Source: Pocillopora verrucosa (lineage: Eukaryota; Cnidaria; Anthozoa; Scleractinia; Pocilloporidae). From it: a stretch of 64,000 bases of DNA. This document shows positions 34,001-46,100 of this stretch, one piece after another. Under the pieces are notes generated by a model, which saw nothing but the letters and a program-made list of their open reading frames with translations, made no database searches and was not told where the DNA came from. Both the position numbers and the translations under genes were made by a program. The DNA lies in contig NC_089318.1 in assembly GCF_036669915.1 (NCBI RefSeq), positions 5,777,349 through 5,841,348 of the forward strand, read 5' to 3'. Every line of letters begins with the position of its first letter. The stretch's first letter is position 1.

Positions 34001-36632
34001 CTGTTTGCTGGATAATATGTATTTATCAAAGGGAGAAGTTGCATATTAATCACTTCTGTCAGTTAAAGGGTTAGATGGAGAATGCTGCATAGTTGCTAAA
34101 TATTCTGCAATCTCTGTCATCCAATCGACACCATGGAAACTGTTTATATTCACAGATAACTGTAGGACCAAGGGTAAAACACCTAATGTATTTATTATTT
34201 GGTCTAATTTTGAGTGTTACTCAACTTACCAGTCTCCACAGCAACCCTTGTTGATCTCGCAATACTTTCTGAGGCTCTGTTCAGCATATCTGTTCCTTGT
34301 CTCACTTTGCTTTTCTGAGGAGCCTTATTCAAACCCACAGAATAAAGCAAGTTTTTGCATGATAAAACACTAATCAGCACATTTGATCCGAATAGACAAT
34401 ACCAAAATTACAGGATAGAGACAATACAGCCTTAACATACCATTGGGTCCTCATCTAACAGTTCCTCTCTTGCAAAAGTCACATTGCCCTGTCCTTTGGG
34501 TTTGCCCTGCCAATATAATAACATAAAAAAAAATACATCCCATTACATTTCTTGAGAAATTTTGTCTTGCTAACCCTTTAACTCCCAAGATCTAATTAGC
34601 AATTTCTCCTTACTGTCTGCTATAGAGTTCTTGTGATGTTAGTTTGGAGAATTTGGTACTGGGTCAACTTATAATCACCTAACTGATATTTTTCTTCATT
34701 CTAATCAGTTGTCCAGTTGATATTGTATTGATATTGTAGGGAGAAATTCTGTCTTGGTCACTAATGGGAGTAAAAGGGTTAAAATGAATGCAACACAGTG
34801 GCCAGGATTTACACAGAGTCAGTCACCTTATTAACCAACAAACCACATGTCTCTGAAGTCATGAATATAAAAAATGCTTTCTTGCATTTCAAGGGAAAAT
34901 TAGCTAAAACACTTATCCAGGGAACAACTATTCTTACCACATCTCTTTTAAGTTTATCAAAATCTCTCCTATAGCTGCGTATCCTGGACATCATGGAATT
35001 TCTGTAACTGGCTGGGGCTACTCCAGCTTCCTCTTCCATTTCTTCCAACTGAAAAAAATATGATTGGCTTGAAATCAACATACAATATATTTCTACCATA
35101 AATAATCATATATAGCATTATTATATAGCAGGGATTTCAGGGCATTTACCATTTCTAGGAAGCTAACTTAGGTAGTTGTCTGTCTTTTGGTAACAGGGGA
35201 AAGTTTAGAATGTCCTGCATATTAATAATGGTAACTGAACTGAGTGGAGTGCAATTTGGGCTGAAATCATACATGTGATTTCAAAATCGAATGAGCACAC
35301 AGTGCGAGTTTGATTTGAAATCACAAGTATGATTTCAGACCAAAATTGCATGGCACAAGGTTCAATTACCACTTTATTACTTCCATTTTGAAATCACCCA
35401 AGTACAGGACTTGGTCAGTTCAAATATTTTATTGATGCAGTACTGAGCTAGTTTGAAATTAAATTCATCCATTTTTTGAGGGGAAAAAAAACAAGAGTTT
35501 TGGAAACAAAGGTTGCAAAATTTGCCAGATGATACTATTTGTCTTTCATTTTCCTGCAATTACAACGGTTACTTTAAACAAGCCTTGAAATCTGATTGGT
35601 TGTTTTGTTTTCAGTGTAGCATCCTCATTGGCTGGGAAAATGATGCGATTTAAAGCAAAAAATGGTGCGATTCGTGAATAAATCGCACCAATTAGAGCCA
35701 GTCAGATAACAGGGACCACCAGTGATTTCAAAATGGGTGTAATAAACCCTTTAACCCCTTAGAGTGACTAGCATATAATTTCTCCCAAGTGTATAACCCC
35801 TGCATCACATGGTAAGGTCATGAGAAAAAAAATGAGATGAACACCAACTAAATATTCTCTTGATTGATAAACAAATTCTCCTTGTAAACACCTTAGGAAA
35901 TGTATAAAAAACAGTATGGAGAATATTCATACTGATGTTAGGGTGTAAAGTGTTAACCCTTTACACCCCTAACATCACTATCCACCATCTCCATACTTGT
36001 CTCTGCATATTTCCTCTGTTTGCAGTGGAATTCTCAGTTTAACTCACCAAATTTTGGATAAATGTTAAATTAAACATCTCAAAATGTCTACGAGATCTCT
36101 TACTTTTCAATTCTGACATTGCCTCCACTAGCACACATATTAGTTCCTAACCCTACCCCCCTCTCCAACAGGTAGTGCATCTCATCGTTGAAATAAATCC
36201 AGTAAAAATTGCTAGACAGGAAGAAACACAATGGTAAAAAAAGAAAACCGAAATCTTTTTCAGAAGGATGGGTATGAATCAACATTGCACTTAGTGTAAC
36301 TGGCACACGGAAAATTCACAAGCAGCCATAAAATAACCCTTAAGTCATTTTCCAAAATTAATCATATAAATTACTCACAATTAAGTTTGCATCTTCGATG
36401 TTCTTTTCGACTTCCCGAATAGCGCTCTTCCGCGATTCTAAGAGGAGAAACTTCAATTTAGCTCAATAGCGACGCTAAATTAAACTCTTATTGATGGACA
36501 AAATGAGAAAAATTAGACAAATGGCTGGTTACCTCCGGTCAGTCTTGGAATTTTGTTGCTTATTTTCGAACGTATGTCTTCATGGAGATTTTTAAGTTCA
36601 TCCTCAAGGTCTTCAAATTTTTCAGAAGACAT
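31093..36632 (-). CDS. VTI1B: Vesicle transport through interaction with t-SNAREs homolog 1B (Qb-SNARE)
   Basis: Minus-strand exons: 36632-36533, 36437-36379, 35048-34938, 34506-34441, 34323-34230, 33477-33407, 32088-32027, 31195-31093; 221 aa (human 232). Phases close throughout. It is a tail-anchored Qb-SNARE that mediates late endosome, lysosome and trans-Golgi fusion. The N-terminal helices include LEEMEEEAGVAPASYRNSMM and RIRSYRRDFDKLKRDV, the VTI1 signature. The SNARE heptad region is ARSTRVAVETGEQIGGEII DELGDQRESLVRTRDR, then LGKSRRILNSM. A C-terminal membrane segment, ILLCIIIVELAILGAVVYI, precedes FFKKKKN and the stop. The block SYRNSMMSRIRSYRRD is closer to VTI1B than to VTI1A. It shares its promoter segment with SOS. 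Confidence 0.96.
31540..31747 (+). repeat. Family A MITE in VTI1B intron 7
   Basis: TCTTTTACCCCCAAGATCTC start and CACTCATGAGAGCTTAAGGG TTAAC end. Confidence 0.8.
33890..34073 (+). repeat. Family B MITE, 5'-truncated
   Basis: CAATTCTCCCTTAGCTACTC ... GTTAGATCAAGACAACAACT ... CTTCTGTCAGTTAAAGGGTTA. Confidence 0.75.
34570..34782 (+). repeat. Family A MITE in VTI1B intron 3
   Basis: TAACCCTTTAACTCCCAAGA start and CTAATGGGAGTAAAAGGGTTAA end. Confidence 0.85.
35225..35745. repeat. ~520-bp palindromic element in VTI1B intron 2
   Basis: GCAATTTGGGCTGAAATCAT is mirrored by ATGATTTCAGACCAAAATTG C within the left part. Further GATTTCAAAAT motifs and AAATCGCACCA / TGGTGCGATT inverted words follow to GTGATTTCAAAATGGGTGTAA. 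Outer limits are approximate. Confidence 0.6.
35746..36011. repeat. Family C MITE plus the start of a second inverted copy
   Basis: The first copy runs from AACCCTTTAACCCCTTAGAG to GATGTTAGGGTGTAAAGTGTTAA. It runs directly into CCCTTTACACCCCTAACATC, the beginning of a truncated opposite copy that stops near 36011. Confidence 0.75.
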
Positions 36633-37125
36633 TATAACAGCCTAACAAAGACGAAAAAGTTATATTCTTACAGTCTTCTTTTGCCAAAACTTGTGACTTC
36701 TCAGACTACCGGAAAGCGAAAGCTGTCCGCAATGGTATTGTGTCAGCGTGCAATACCAATCATTTGATGCGCGAAGGGCTATTCAGACATGCATGCCCAC
36801 TGCAATCGATTGATCCCGAATTCATTGTTTTGATGTAATATTTCCGATTCTTGCTTCCTCTCTTTTGTATATCAGCCCACAAACTGCCGAAGTAGGTCAT
36901 CAGCATTTAAAAGTCGGTTTCCCTTGTCAGGATCTTGCAGTCTTAGGCTGTCAGGCCAATTATGTAAGCCGCAAATCCGGTGCAACGAGAGGAAGCGGAC
37001 TTCTCAGTACGTGCGCGCTTTTGTAAAAGCCTCAGTCAGAAATTTCATTGGATCTCAAGAAATGATTACAATTATCGACTCTGTTAGCTGTGGTTTGGAA
37101 TGATATGTGATTACTGCAGGATATC
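36633..37125. promoter_or_regulatory. Bidirectional promoter of VTI1B (-) and SOS (+)
   Basis: 493 bp separate the divergent start codons. No repeat is recognised here. Transcription start sites are unknown. Confidence 0.7.
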
Positions 37126-40100
37126 ATGCCCATATCTGAGTATGAAAACAATTTAACCGCCACAAAATGGAAGGGAATGTTTGTATCCGCGCTCAGAAAG
37201 GTAAGCAGTTGTGCGAGAATTCGACCCATCATTCCGCTTTCGGGGGAAAAGGGTGACATTCCGATTGATTGATCTCCTCAACCTGCATGCAGATGTGATC
37301 TTCGATCTCTGAAAAGCAAGGTTCGTATTCAAGGGATGCGGTTTTTCGGCTTAGAACGTTACTGTACGGTATTGTTAATTGCTTTGCGAATTTTGTAGGT
37401 TGAGGACAAGGAGGCGTGATTGAAATTGGGTCATAACTTACTGGGCCTTTCAAATTCGCTTTTAGGTGCAATCGCAGGTTCACCCTGCGTTGAAAGTACA
37501 CGACGAAGCGCTGGAGTATATCGAGTCTTTGATCGTCCAACTCATGAATCATCTGTGCGCCTGCCAGCCACGTTCAGTCGCCGACGTGGAGGAACGAGTT
37601 ATGAGCTCATTCCCTCATCCGATTGATAAATGGGCAATCGCAGATGCGCAAGCTGCGATCGAAAGGGGAAGGAAGAGAAATCCTGTGGTTTTACCGGCGG
37701 ACAAAGTGCATGCTATAATCAAGGTGATGTTGAGTTCGTGCTAGGAGCGCAGTTTGTTTTCCTTGTTAAAATTGAAGCAGCTGTCATGTTGGTATATCCA
37801 TTTCGTTTATTGAATTAATCAACAACGTTATTAGGATTCGCTTTGAAGAACTTCCTATTTTTCTTTCACTTTGGATTGTGTACAAGTAACAAGTTGTTTA
37901 TTGTTTATTTGAGATATACTTTGCGCTAGTGGCAGTGCAAGAATTACTTTCAAGATGTCCGATCGATTTTTATGTTAATCTTGTAAAAACATGTCGTTAG
38001 ATCTTAATAACTTAACCCTCAGCTGCTCGTCCAATTGTTTGTGCGTGCCCCGCTATTCTTGTGAGAAACATAAACTTCCACTACCGCTACTTCCTCTTCC
38101 ACTATCGGATTAAAAAAGTTGTAGACAAACTTTAACTTTTCTCAATGTACAAAACATCCGACTGAGTTATTGTTTGCAACTCAAAATGAAAACTCACTTT
38201 GCGGTTCACTCTTAAATTGTTCCAAATCATACTAATTATTGTCTTAATTTTTTTGCTTATTGCTTACGTGAAACTTAGCAGTGATTCTACCATAAAATGT
38301 TGTGTTTTGAGTTGTTTCAAAGGATGTTATTAGAGTGTTAGGATTGGGAAATAGTTTTTTGTATTCAGGAACTTCAAAGTTGGCACAGTGCATTTCTTGG
38401 AAGAAGATTGCAACTACTTCTAATTTGCTTTGACTTCAACCCATTAGTTGCAGTTTCCTTGTTTCATCCTTTAAAACCAAATGGTGCTTAGAAAAATTAT
38501 GCGTAGGTGTCACAGGCAAGAACTCCTGACTTCCACCTGCCATCCACACCTCAAAACATCTGTACTTAAACACCCTGACAAAGAAATTTTGTTGTGGTCT
38601 GCAGGATATTCTTGGATTCAGGGTGGAATCCCAAGTAAGCCTTTACATTGTGGCTGTTATGGAGTACATATCTGCTGATATTTTAAAGGTAAATGATTTA
38701 ACCCTTTAACTCCCAGATCAAATTTGTCATTCTCCTTACTGTCAACCCTACAATTCTTATAATGTTAGGTCAGAGAATTTAGTATTGGATTAACTAATTA
38801 TCCCCAAATTGATATTTTTCTTCATTCCCATCACTTATCTGGTTGATACTGTAATGATATTGTAAGGAGAAATTCTGGCTTGGTCACTCATGAGAGTTAA
38901 AGGGTTAAGAATAGTTAATGTTAATCTAGAGATGGTATCAAGGAGATTAGACACATATTAAAAAGATATTATTTTGCAAAAGACATATGAAAGGCTTATG
39001 AATTATATACAGAAAATACATGACAAAGTATTGGATGAATGCAATGTTTGATGCAAGAAATGTTCAAAGTCATCCTTCCCAATCAAATACATACAAAATA
39101 CAGGGCTCTTGTGGGTTGTGGAAAGTCACAGTAAATAGCTGAAAATTATATTTCATAGAATACCAAAGCAAGAATTGTCTTGACGTTATGACAAACATCA
39201 CAAAAGGTGTAAGCATTTTTAGGCTTACAAAATAGAGTGATAACTCACCTGATTGAAAAAAAAATTGATATTATGGTAAATATAGGGTTTTTGCATAAAG
39301 GATAGGCTTGTTTACTTGTTTATTGGGAAAACTCGCTGAAAGAAAGGTTTTGAGCTTTAGGTTCATAGTAGAGATTTTTTTATCATGATATGTTTTTTTT
39401 TTCTTTTTTATTTTAGCTTGCTGGTAACTATGTGAAGAATATCAGGCATGTTGAAATTACTTGCCAAGACATTAAGGTGGCTCTGTTTGCAGACAAGGTC
39501 AGTTGTACCTTTTTGTTCACCTCTGTAATGGCTGTGAGGATAAGCTTTTGATCTCTGAATTTGGCTGTTAATTTGTTGAACTTGGTTAATATTTTTTATT
39601 GGTATTAAATAAAGCACTGTACTCTGGCAAGAAAGCATAGAAGTCCTTTTTCATGTGATAGCAATGATATGGTCAGGGCATTGCACCTGCCATCAGGTGG
39701 TTTTGTGAACTAGTTGCTATGGTTACTAAGTTGTGTTTTTGGCAGGTCTCTTTTAGTATCACAAGGTGCCCCAGCAAACTGCAGTTTCATATCTATGAGA
39801 GGGTTGTAATCCAACTTGTGCACTCAGTAACCTGATGCATTTTATATTTTTTTTGATAGGTATTGATGGACATGTTTCATCCTGATGATGTGGAGACATC
39901 AGTGGAAGCAGAGGTTAGTAAAAAGAAAAAAGCAATTGACAGCCTTCACTCTTTCCTCAGGGTTTGAGCCAGGCCGCGCCATTGTGCCAATCCCGCACTG
40001 CAATTGAAATTGTCCCTTAAAAAAATGGTCAAGGGGACAATTTGTCCCCTTCAAAATTTAGGGAAAAAACTCGAAAGGAAGCACACATGAAGAGTTTTAT

Positions 40101-43100
40101 CTCGGTACAGAAATTGCAAGCTAAAACAGAACGTGGAAAGTATATTTTCTTGCACGTTTAAAGTTCATTCTAAAGTCACGTTTCAGTCACACTTTACTGA
40201 ACACGTACGTCTCATGCTCAACCAAGCATGGTGAACGCACGTGGTAATCTTTACTACACTTTTCACAAACATGCGAACTCAAAAGTTCAAAAGCTGCCTT
40301 CACAATTATGTTTTTCGCTGCCCTCAATCATAATTACGATCACAAGCAACGAACCTTGAAACACAGAAACACACGAAACGGATTGAAATCCACCAATCAC
40401 AAATCACAAACCATGACCTTTTGAACCCGTGAAAGTAAAGTTTTGTTTCCTAAGAGTTCCGTTAAGATGATTGACGGCAGTGTTTATATAAATATAAACG
40501 CAATCGTCAGTTGGCTTTTGAACTTCAAAATTCGCATGTTTGTGAAAAGCACAGTAACATGTCACATCGAAAATGTGTTCGAACATTAGAAAGCTTTTTC
40601 GCTCGGAATCGAAGCCAGAGTGAATCAGAGAAAAATGATACAGAAGAAGAACAGTGTATTAATCAGGAATAAACGAATGAGGATTGAAGGAAACCAAAAA
40701 AATCACGAACTTTCCTGAAAACTTGGTTGCGAGATCACACATGGTTGCGCTATGAAAAAGAGGCGATGTTCTGCTATTTTTGTCGGAAATCTAAGAAGAC
40801 AAACCCCTTTGCAATGGCAGAAGGGTGTACAAATTTTAGAACCTCAACTCTGCAGCAACTCTTTTCTACAGCCCTTGATGTTTGAGCTAGAACCAACTGA
40901 AGAATAAGTACATTTACGTTTACCAGTGATTAAGAAAGGAATTGAAGTTTACAAGGCGATGCCGGGACGAGATTCTGCTGTGTAATGTTTTGAAGTATAA
41001 AGCATAGTCATTGATCCTCTGTTTAAATATGACGAGAAGAAGAAATTTGACATCAATAACATTTTTTCTTTTTTTTATCACTTTTCTTGTATTACAAGTC
41101 TTACAAGGATCAGGTAAAAAAAATGTTTTTGTCGGCTTGCCTGTATGAATGTAAAAAAAGAAAATGTCGAATAAAAATTAATATGTCTGTCCCCCTAAAA
41201 ATGAAAATGTCCTCCAAAATTTTTGCAAAGGGGACAAATTGTCCCCCAGTGATCAAATACTAGCTCAAACCCTGTTTCCTTGATAATTCCAACTCTCTTT
41301 TTGATAAAAGTAGAATGATTTTTTTATCCCAACATTAATAGGTGAGGAATTCAGTTGATTAATTAGCATGGGGATCAGTCAACTGTGACGCAGTCAGCCA
41401 ACTAGCAAGTAGTTAGGCAATGAATCAGCAAAAGGGCAAGTTAGTCTGTCAGTCAGGCATTCAATCAGTTAGTCAGTCCATCAGACAGACAGACAAAATG
41501 GAACTTCTTAGAACAAAGGAGGGAATTTCTATCCCTGGTGGAATGCTATAAGATTGTATCTGTGCAGGAGCACTAAGATGAGATCTAACCATCAATATAA
41601 GATGCAAACCAAACTCACAAAATTAAATTGTTATAAATATTCCTTCTTTGTTAAAATAATCAAGTTTTGGAACAATCTTCCAAGTAATGTAATAAATTGC
41701 CACAATATTCAAAACACCAACAAGTTTAAACTAAGATTTAAAAATCACATGAATGTTTATTGATTGGGCATTCCAAATTTTTTTGTTATGATATTTCTGT
41801 GATTTTTATATATTTTTATTAACTTGCTTTCATGATGTAAAATTTATTTCTTTTTTTATATATCTTTATTTTTTCAGAGATCCTTAATATGGGGTTAACC
41901 TCTGGGTTTCCTTTTTCTTAACCCTTTAACTTCCAAGATCTGATTGTTAATTCTCCCCTCCACCTGCTACACATTTCCTCATAAATGAATTGTGAGAATT
42001 TAGTGTTAGATCAAGATAACAACTTCTACCTGATAAGTTTGAGTATTCTCATTATCTGTTTGCTGAATAATGTATGGATATTTAAGGAAGAAGTTACATG
42101 TTAACCACTTCTGGAAGTTTAAGGGTTAATAACAGGGCTTGTTATTAAAAATACTGATTATTTTGAAATAAAGTATTGTATTGATATTCACAGTCAGACC
42201 GTCCGTCAAATTAATAATCAGTTATACAGTCAGTCAGTCAGTCAGCCAGACAGTCAATAGTCAGACAATCAGTCATTCAAGGAGCCAGTGAGTCAGTCAG
42301 GTATTCTTTCTGTGAGTCAGTTATTTAGTGGGTGAGTGAGGGCTATAGGTCATTGGGTCAGTCAGCCAGCCAATCTGTTATTACAATTATTATTGTGATA
42401 GCTTTTGTTCACATTGTTTTGGTGACTAATTATCAAAGTTATTATTTTGTATGACAGACATTGAGCAGTCAGGCAGCTCTGACCTATGATGAAGTTGTAC
42501 GTGAAATGATGATTGCTGAAGCACAATACATCAGAGATTTGAATATGATTATCAAGGTAATATTTTCTTTAATTTGCATATGTTGCAATTCAGTGATTTT
42601 GTTAGACTTAACCCTTTACCTCCCATGATCTGATTGTTAATTCTCCCCTGTAGCTGATACATATTTCCTTGTAAATTAGTTATGAGAACTTGGTGCTAAA
42701 TCAAGATAACAGCTTCTATCCGATAAGTTTGAATATTCTCATTACCTGTTTGCTGAAAAATGTATGGATATTGTAGGGAGAAGTTTTGTGTTAATCACTT
42801 CTGGGAGTTAAAGGGTTTAGAAATATGACTCAGCCCAGTCCTCCATAATGCATACTCCAACCCCACTCAGCTATTCTTTATTGAGTTTGACTCCTCTGCT
42901 CTGCTGTTTATGAGGCTTAATGTAATTTATAGTTCTCTAGAAGCAAGAGGAGGCAGTGTTTTCACCAGCTTCTTGATTCTGAAGTGTGCGTTACTTTTTT
43001 GAGACAAAATAGGTGACACACCCATTTGATCTGACAGTGATGTTAACCTTTGTTTAACTTTTTCTTTATGTACTTAAAAAGATTGAATTAGACTGGAAAG

Positions 43101-46100
43101 ATAACTATGTGTGTAAACAAGAAGAATTGAGGCCAGGGGAATAAGTGCGTTTTCCCTGTGGGAACTCCCATGTACCTAACTGGGTGCAGCATGTTTTAAC
43201 CTTATCAGGCTTATCACAACATTTATTCTTCATGTCATATGTAAAGCTTGATATGGTAGTAACAAACTGTTTGTTGGCTGTACTTGCGATAAAACTCAGA
43301 GTATGCCTTGTGAGTTATTTTGCAATCGATGTTGTTTTACTTTCCCCTCAAAGGTCTTCAGAGCTCCTTTTATTGAAGCCAAGGATCTTTTTCTGCATGA
43401 GGTACTTTTCTTACTTATGTTTTCCATAGATGCCCAGCTAGAATTTTGTCAAGGGAGAGGGGAGAGGGGAGAGTCACTTCCTGTCACATATCAAAACTAT
43501 TGATGTATGTTGATCATGTGAAGCAGACCTGAAAACTGATGGTGGGAAATTGTGAGCAAGAGTATTTTAACTTGTTGTGAATGAATCTTATTTGCAGGAT
43601 ATCAGCCGGATTTTCAGCAATATTACTGACATCTATGAGTTCTCTGTTACATTGCTGGGTTTGTTGGAGGCAGCAATTGAAGTTGCAGATGAAGGCAAAC
43701 AGCCAGCAATCGGGGAATGCTTTGAAGAAATGGCAGAGGTATGAAGTGTTAATGACAGAAAAGTAAAAGTCAAGTTTTCCCAATTTTTTTTTTGGTCATC
43801 TGACAATCATTAGTTTTTGATCAAAGAAGTTTTAACCCTTTCACTCCAAGCTCCTATTAGAATTTCTTCTTATTGTCTGCCAAACATTTCTTTTGATGTT
43901 AGCTCAGAAAATTTGGTATTGATTCAAATAATAATCGCTTAATTTATATTTTTCTTTATTTGCATTACTTTTTTGCTGATGTTGTAATGACATTGTAAGG
44001 AGAAATTCTGTCCTGGTCACTTACACAAGTTAACCCTTTAACTCTCATAAGTGACCATGACAGAATTTCTCCTTACAATATCAATACAATGTCAAGCAGA
44101 CAAGTAATGAGAATATAGAAAAATATCAGTTGGGGCTTATAAGTTGATCCAATACCAAATCCTCCAAACCAACATCACAAGAATTGTATGGTAGACAGTA
44201 GGGAGTATTACTAATGAGATCTTAAGAGTTGAAGGGTTAAAGGGTTAAAATTGTCTGTTTATGGGGCCTAGAGTCATCCTTAAATTGGACCAAGTTGGCT
44301 CTCCAGTCCTGTGAGTTTGAAAGTTAGTTGGTTTGTTTTTTGTTTATCCATGTTTTGATGTACTGTAGAATGCCGAGTTTGAAGTTTACTACACTTATAC
44401 CAGCGAGCAGACTGCTTCAGCGAGCAAACAGTACAGACATCTTGGCATAGGTGGAAAACTTTCAGAGTTGTTGTTAAGAACTCCAGTGGATGAATACTTC
44501 AAGGTATGATTGTTTATGAGGAGTAAAATATTCTGGCTACCTAACTTTTCCCAAATTTACCTGCTTTTTTTCAAATTGTTGCTCCTTCCCCCATCTCCCC
44601 TCCTTGCCCTACCCCTTCCCCCCCCCCTTACTAAAATGAGAGTTACAATTTTGCAGAAGAATTGCCTTCAATTTTCAATTGGAGGATTAGAGGCTCCAAA
44701 ATACTCCATCTTTGCTTGGAAACTGGATAACTTTCTTTGCAAACCAGCAAAATTAAATATGAAATTAAGATGAAACATAAAGTTATGCATTAGCTGATTC
44801 AGTTCAGTTTCAAAGACAATGACCATAACTTTTTTTCCCTAGGCAAAAGGCCCAGGTTTCAAGGAAGCTGTGCAATATTGCCTTCCCAAGATGCTTATGA
44901 TGCCTGTCCATCATTGCTTGCACTACTTTGACCTCATTAAGGTAACAGCAAGTGATTCTTATTGCAGAGTGCAATGAATGGCCAACACAGAATTTCCCTT
45001 ACAATATTGATACAATATCAAGCAGACAAGTGATGAGAATAAAGAAAATATCAATTAGGGGATTGTTAGTTGATCCAATACCGATTTCTCAGAACAAACA
45101 TCATAAAAGTTGTATGGTAGACAGTAAGGAGAATTACTACTGTTTTCAGATCAATTTCAACCAAGGTTACAGGGCGTGTAAACTTTAACTGTATGTCATA
45201 TAAACTCCACATGTATATATTCCAACAAACATGGCAAAAAAACTTTCATTGAATGAGCTTAGCCACACAATAACCTCCAATCAGTGCTTAGGACATTAAC
45301 AAGCTAAGGTAATAGAGAATCCAGATGGAAACCATGTTTACTTTCCCTGTAATTGGATTGGTCAGTATGGTGTCAGAGATTGGGTAACAGTAATCACACT
45401 GTAAATAAATTTCATGGCTGATAGCACCATAAGGTAATCCTTGCTGAATCAGATTCACTTCCAGAAGGTCTTGTACATAAGAATCAAGTGACCTAAATTA
45501 AGCCATGATGATTTCACTTTTTGCAGTTGTTGCTTAGGACCTCTCCTGATGAAGATGACATTGAGAGCTTGGAGCAGGTACAATTTAAAACAAAGAAATA
45601 AACAGTATTTCTAAATTATTTAAATTAAAAGTACTCTGCTTTTATAAGTAGGTAACCTGTTTCAGAAAGAAAATATTTTGAAAATGTTACAATGAATTTA
45701 GCCCTGTCTTTGCAGGTTTCTTAACTTTTTCTTTATGGGTACCTAGTACTTTCACTGCAAGCCAAAAAATGCTTTTTGTCCATTCTGTTCTTATATTCTA
45801 ACGATCTCTCTCATTTTTTTTAAATAAAAGTGTGTAGGACCAGCTAAGGTGCATTTATTTATTGACAGGCTCAGAGTGCACTGGGACCACTTCAAGCACA
45901 GATGGAAAGAATTGTCCAGTCATTGGGGAATATCACAAAGAGAAGAGAGTAAGTTGAAAAGAAACACAAAAGGGTTTGAGGAGGTTCATCATTTTTAGCA
46001 TGTGAGCAGACCTTTGTTCTTAGGGCTTTGTCGTAAGCATTTCTCTGCCCATGGGAAAGTAGGAGGCCTTAGGTAATGTAAGTGGACAAGAGGTTTGTAA

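Noticed and set aside
37229..37552. 107-codon minus-strand frame
   Set aside because: It is antisense to SOS exon 2 and its flanking introns; no homology or splice support was seen.
41554..41763. A host gene of 69 codons
   Set aside because: The sequence matches the tail of LINE reverse transcriptases, with no start context or upstream domain.
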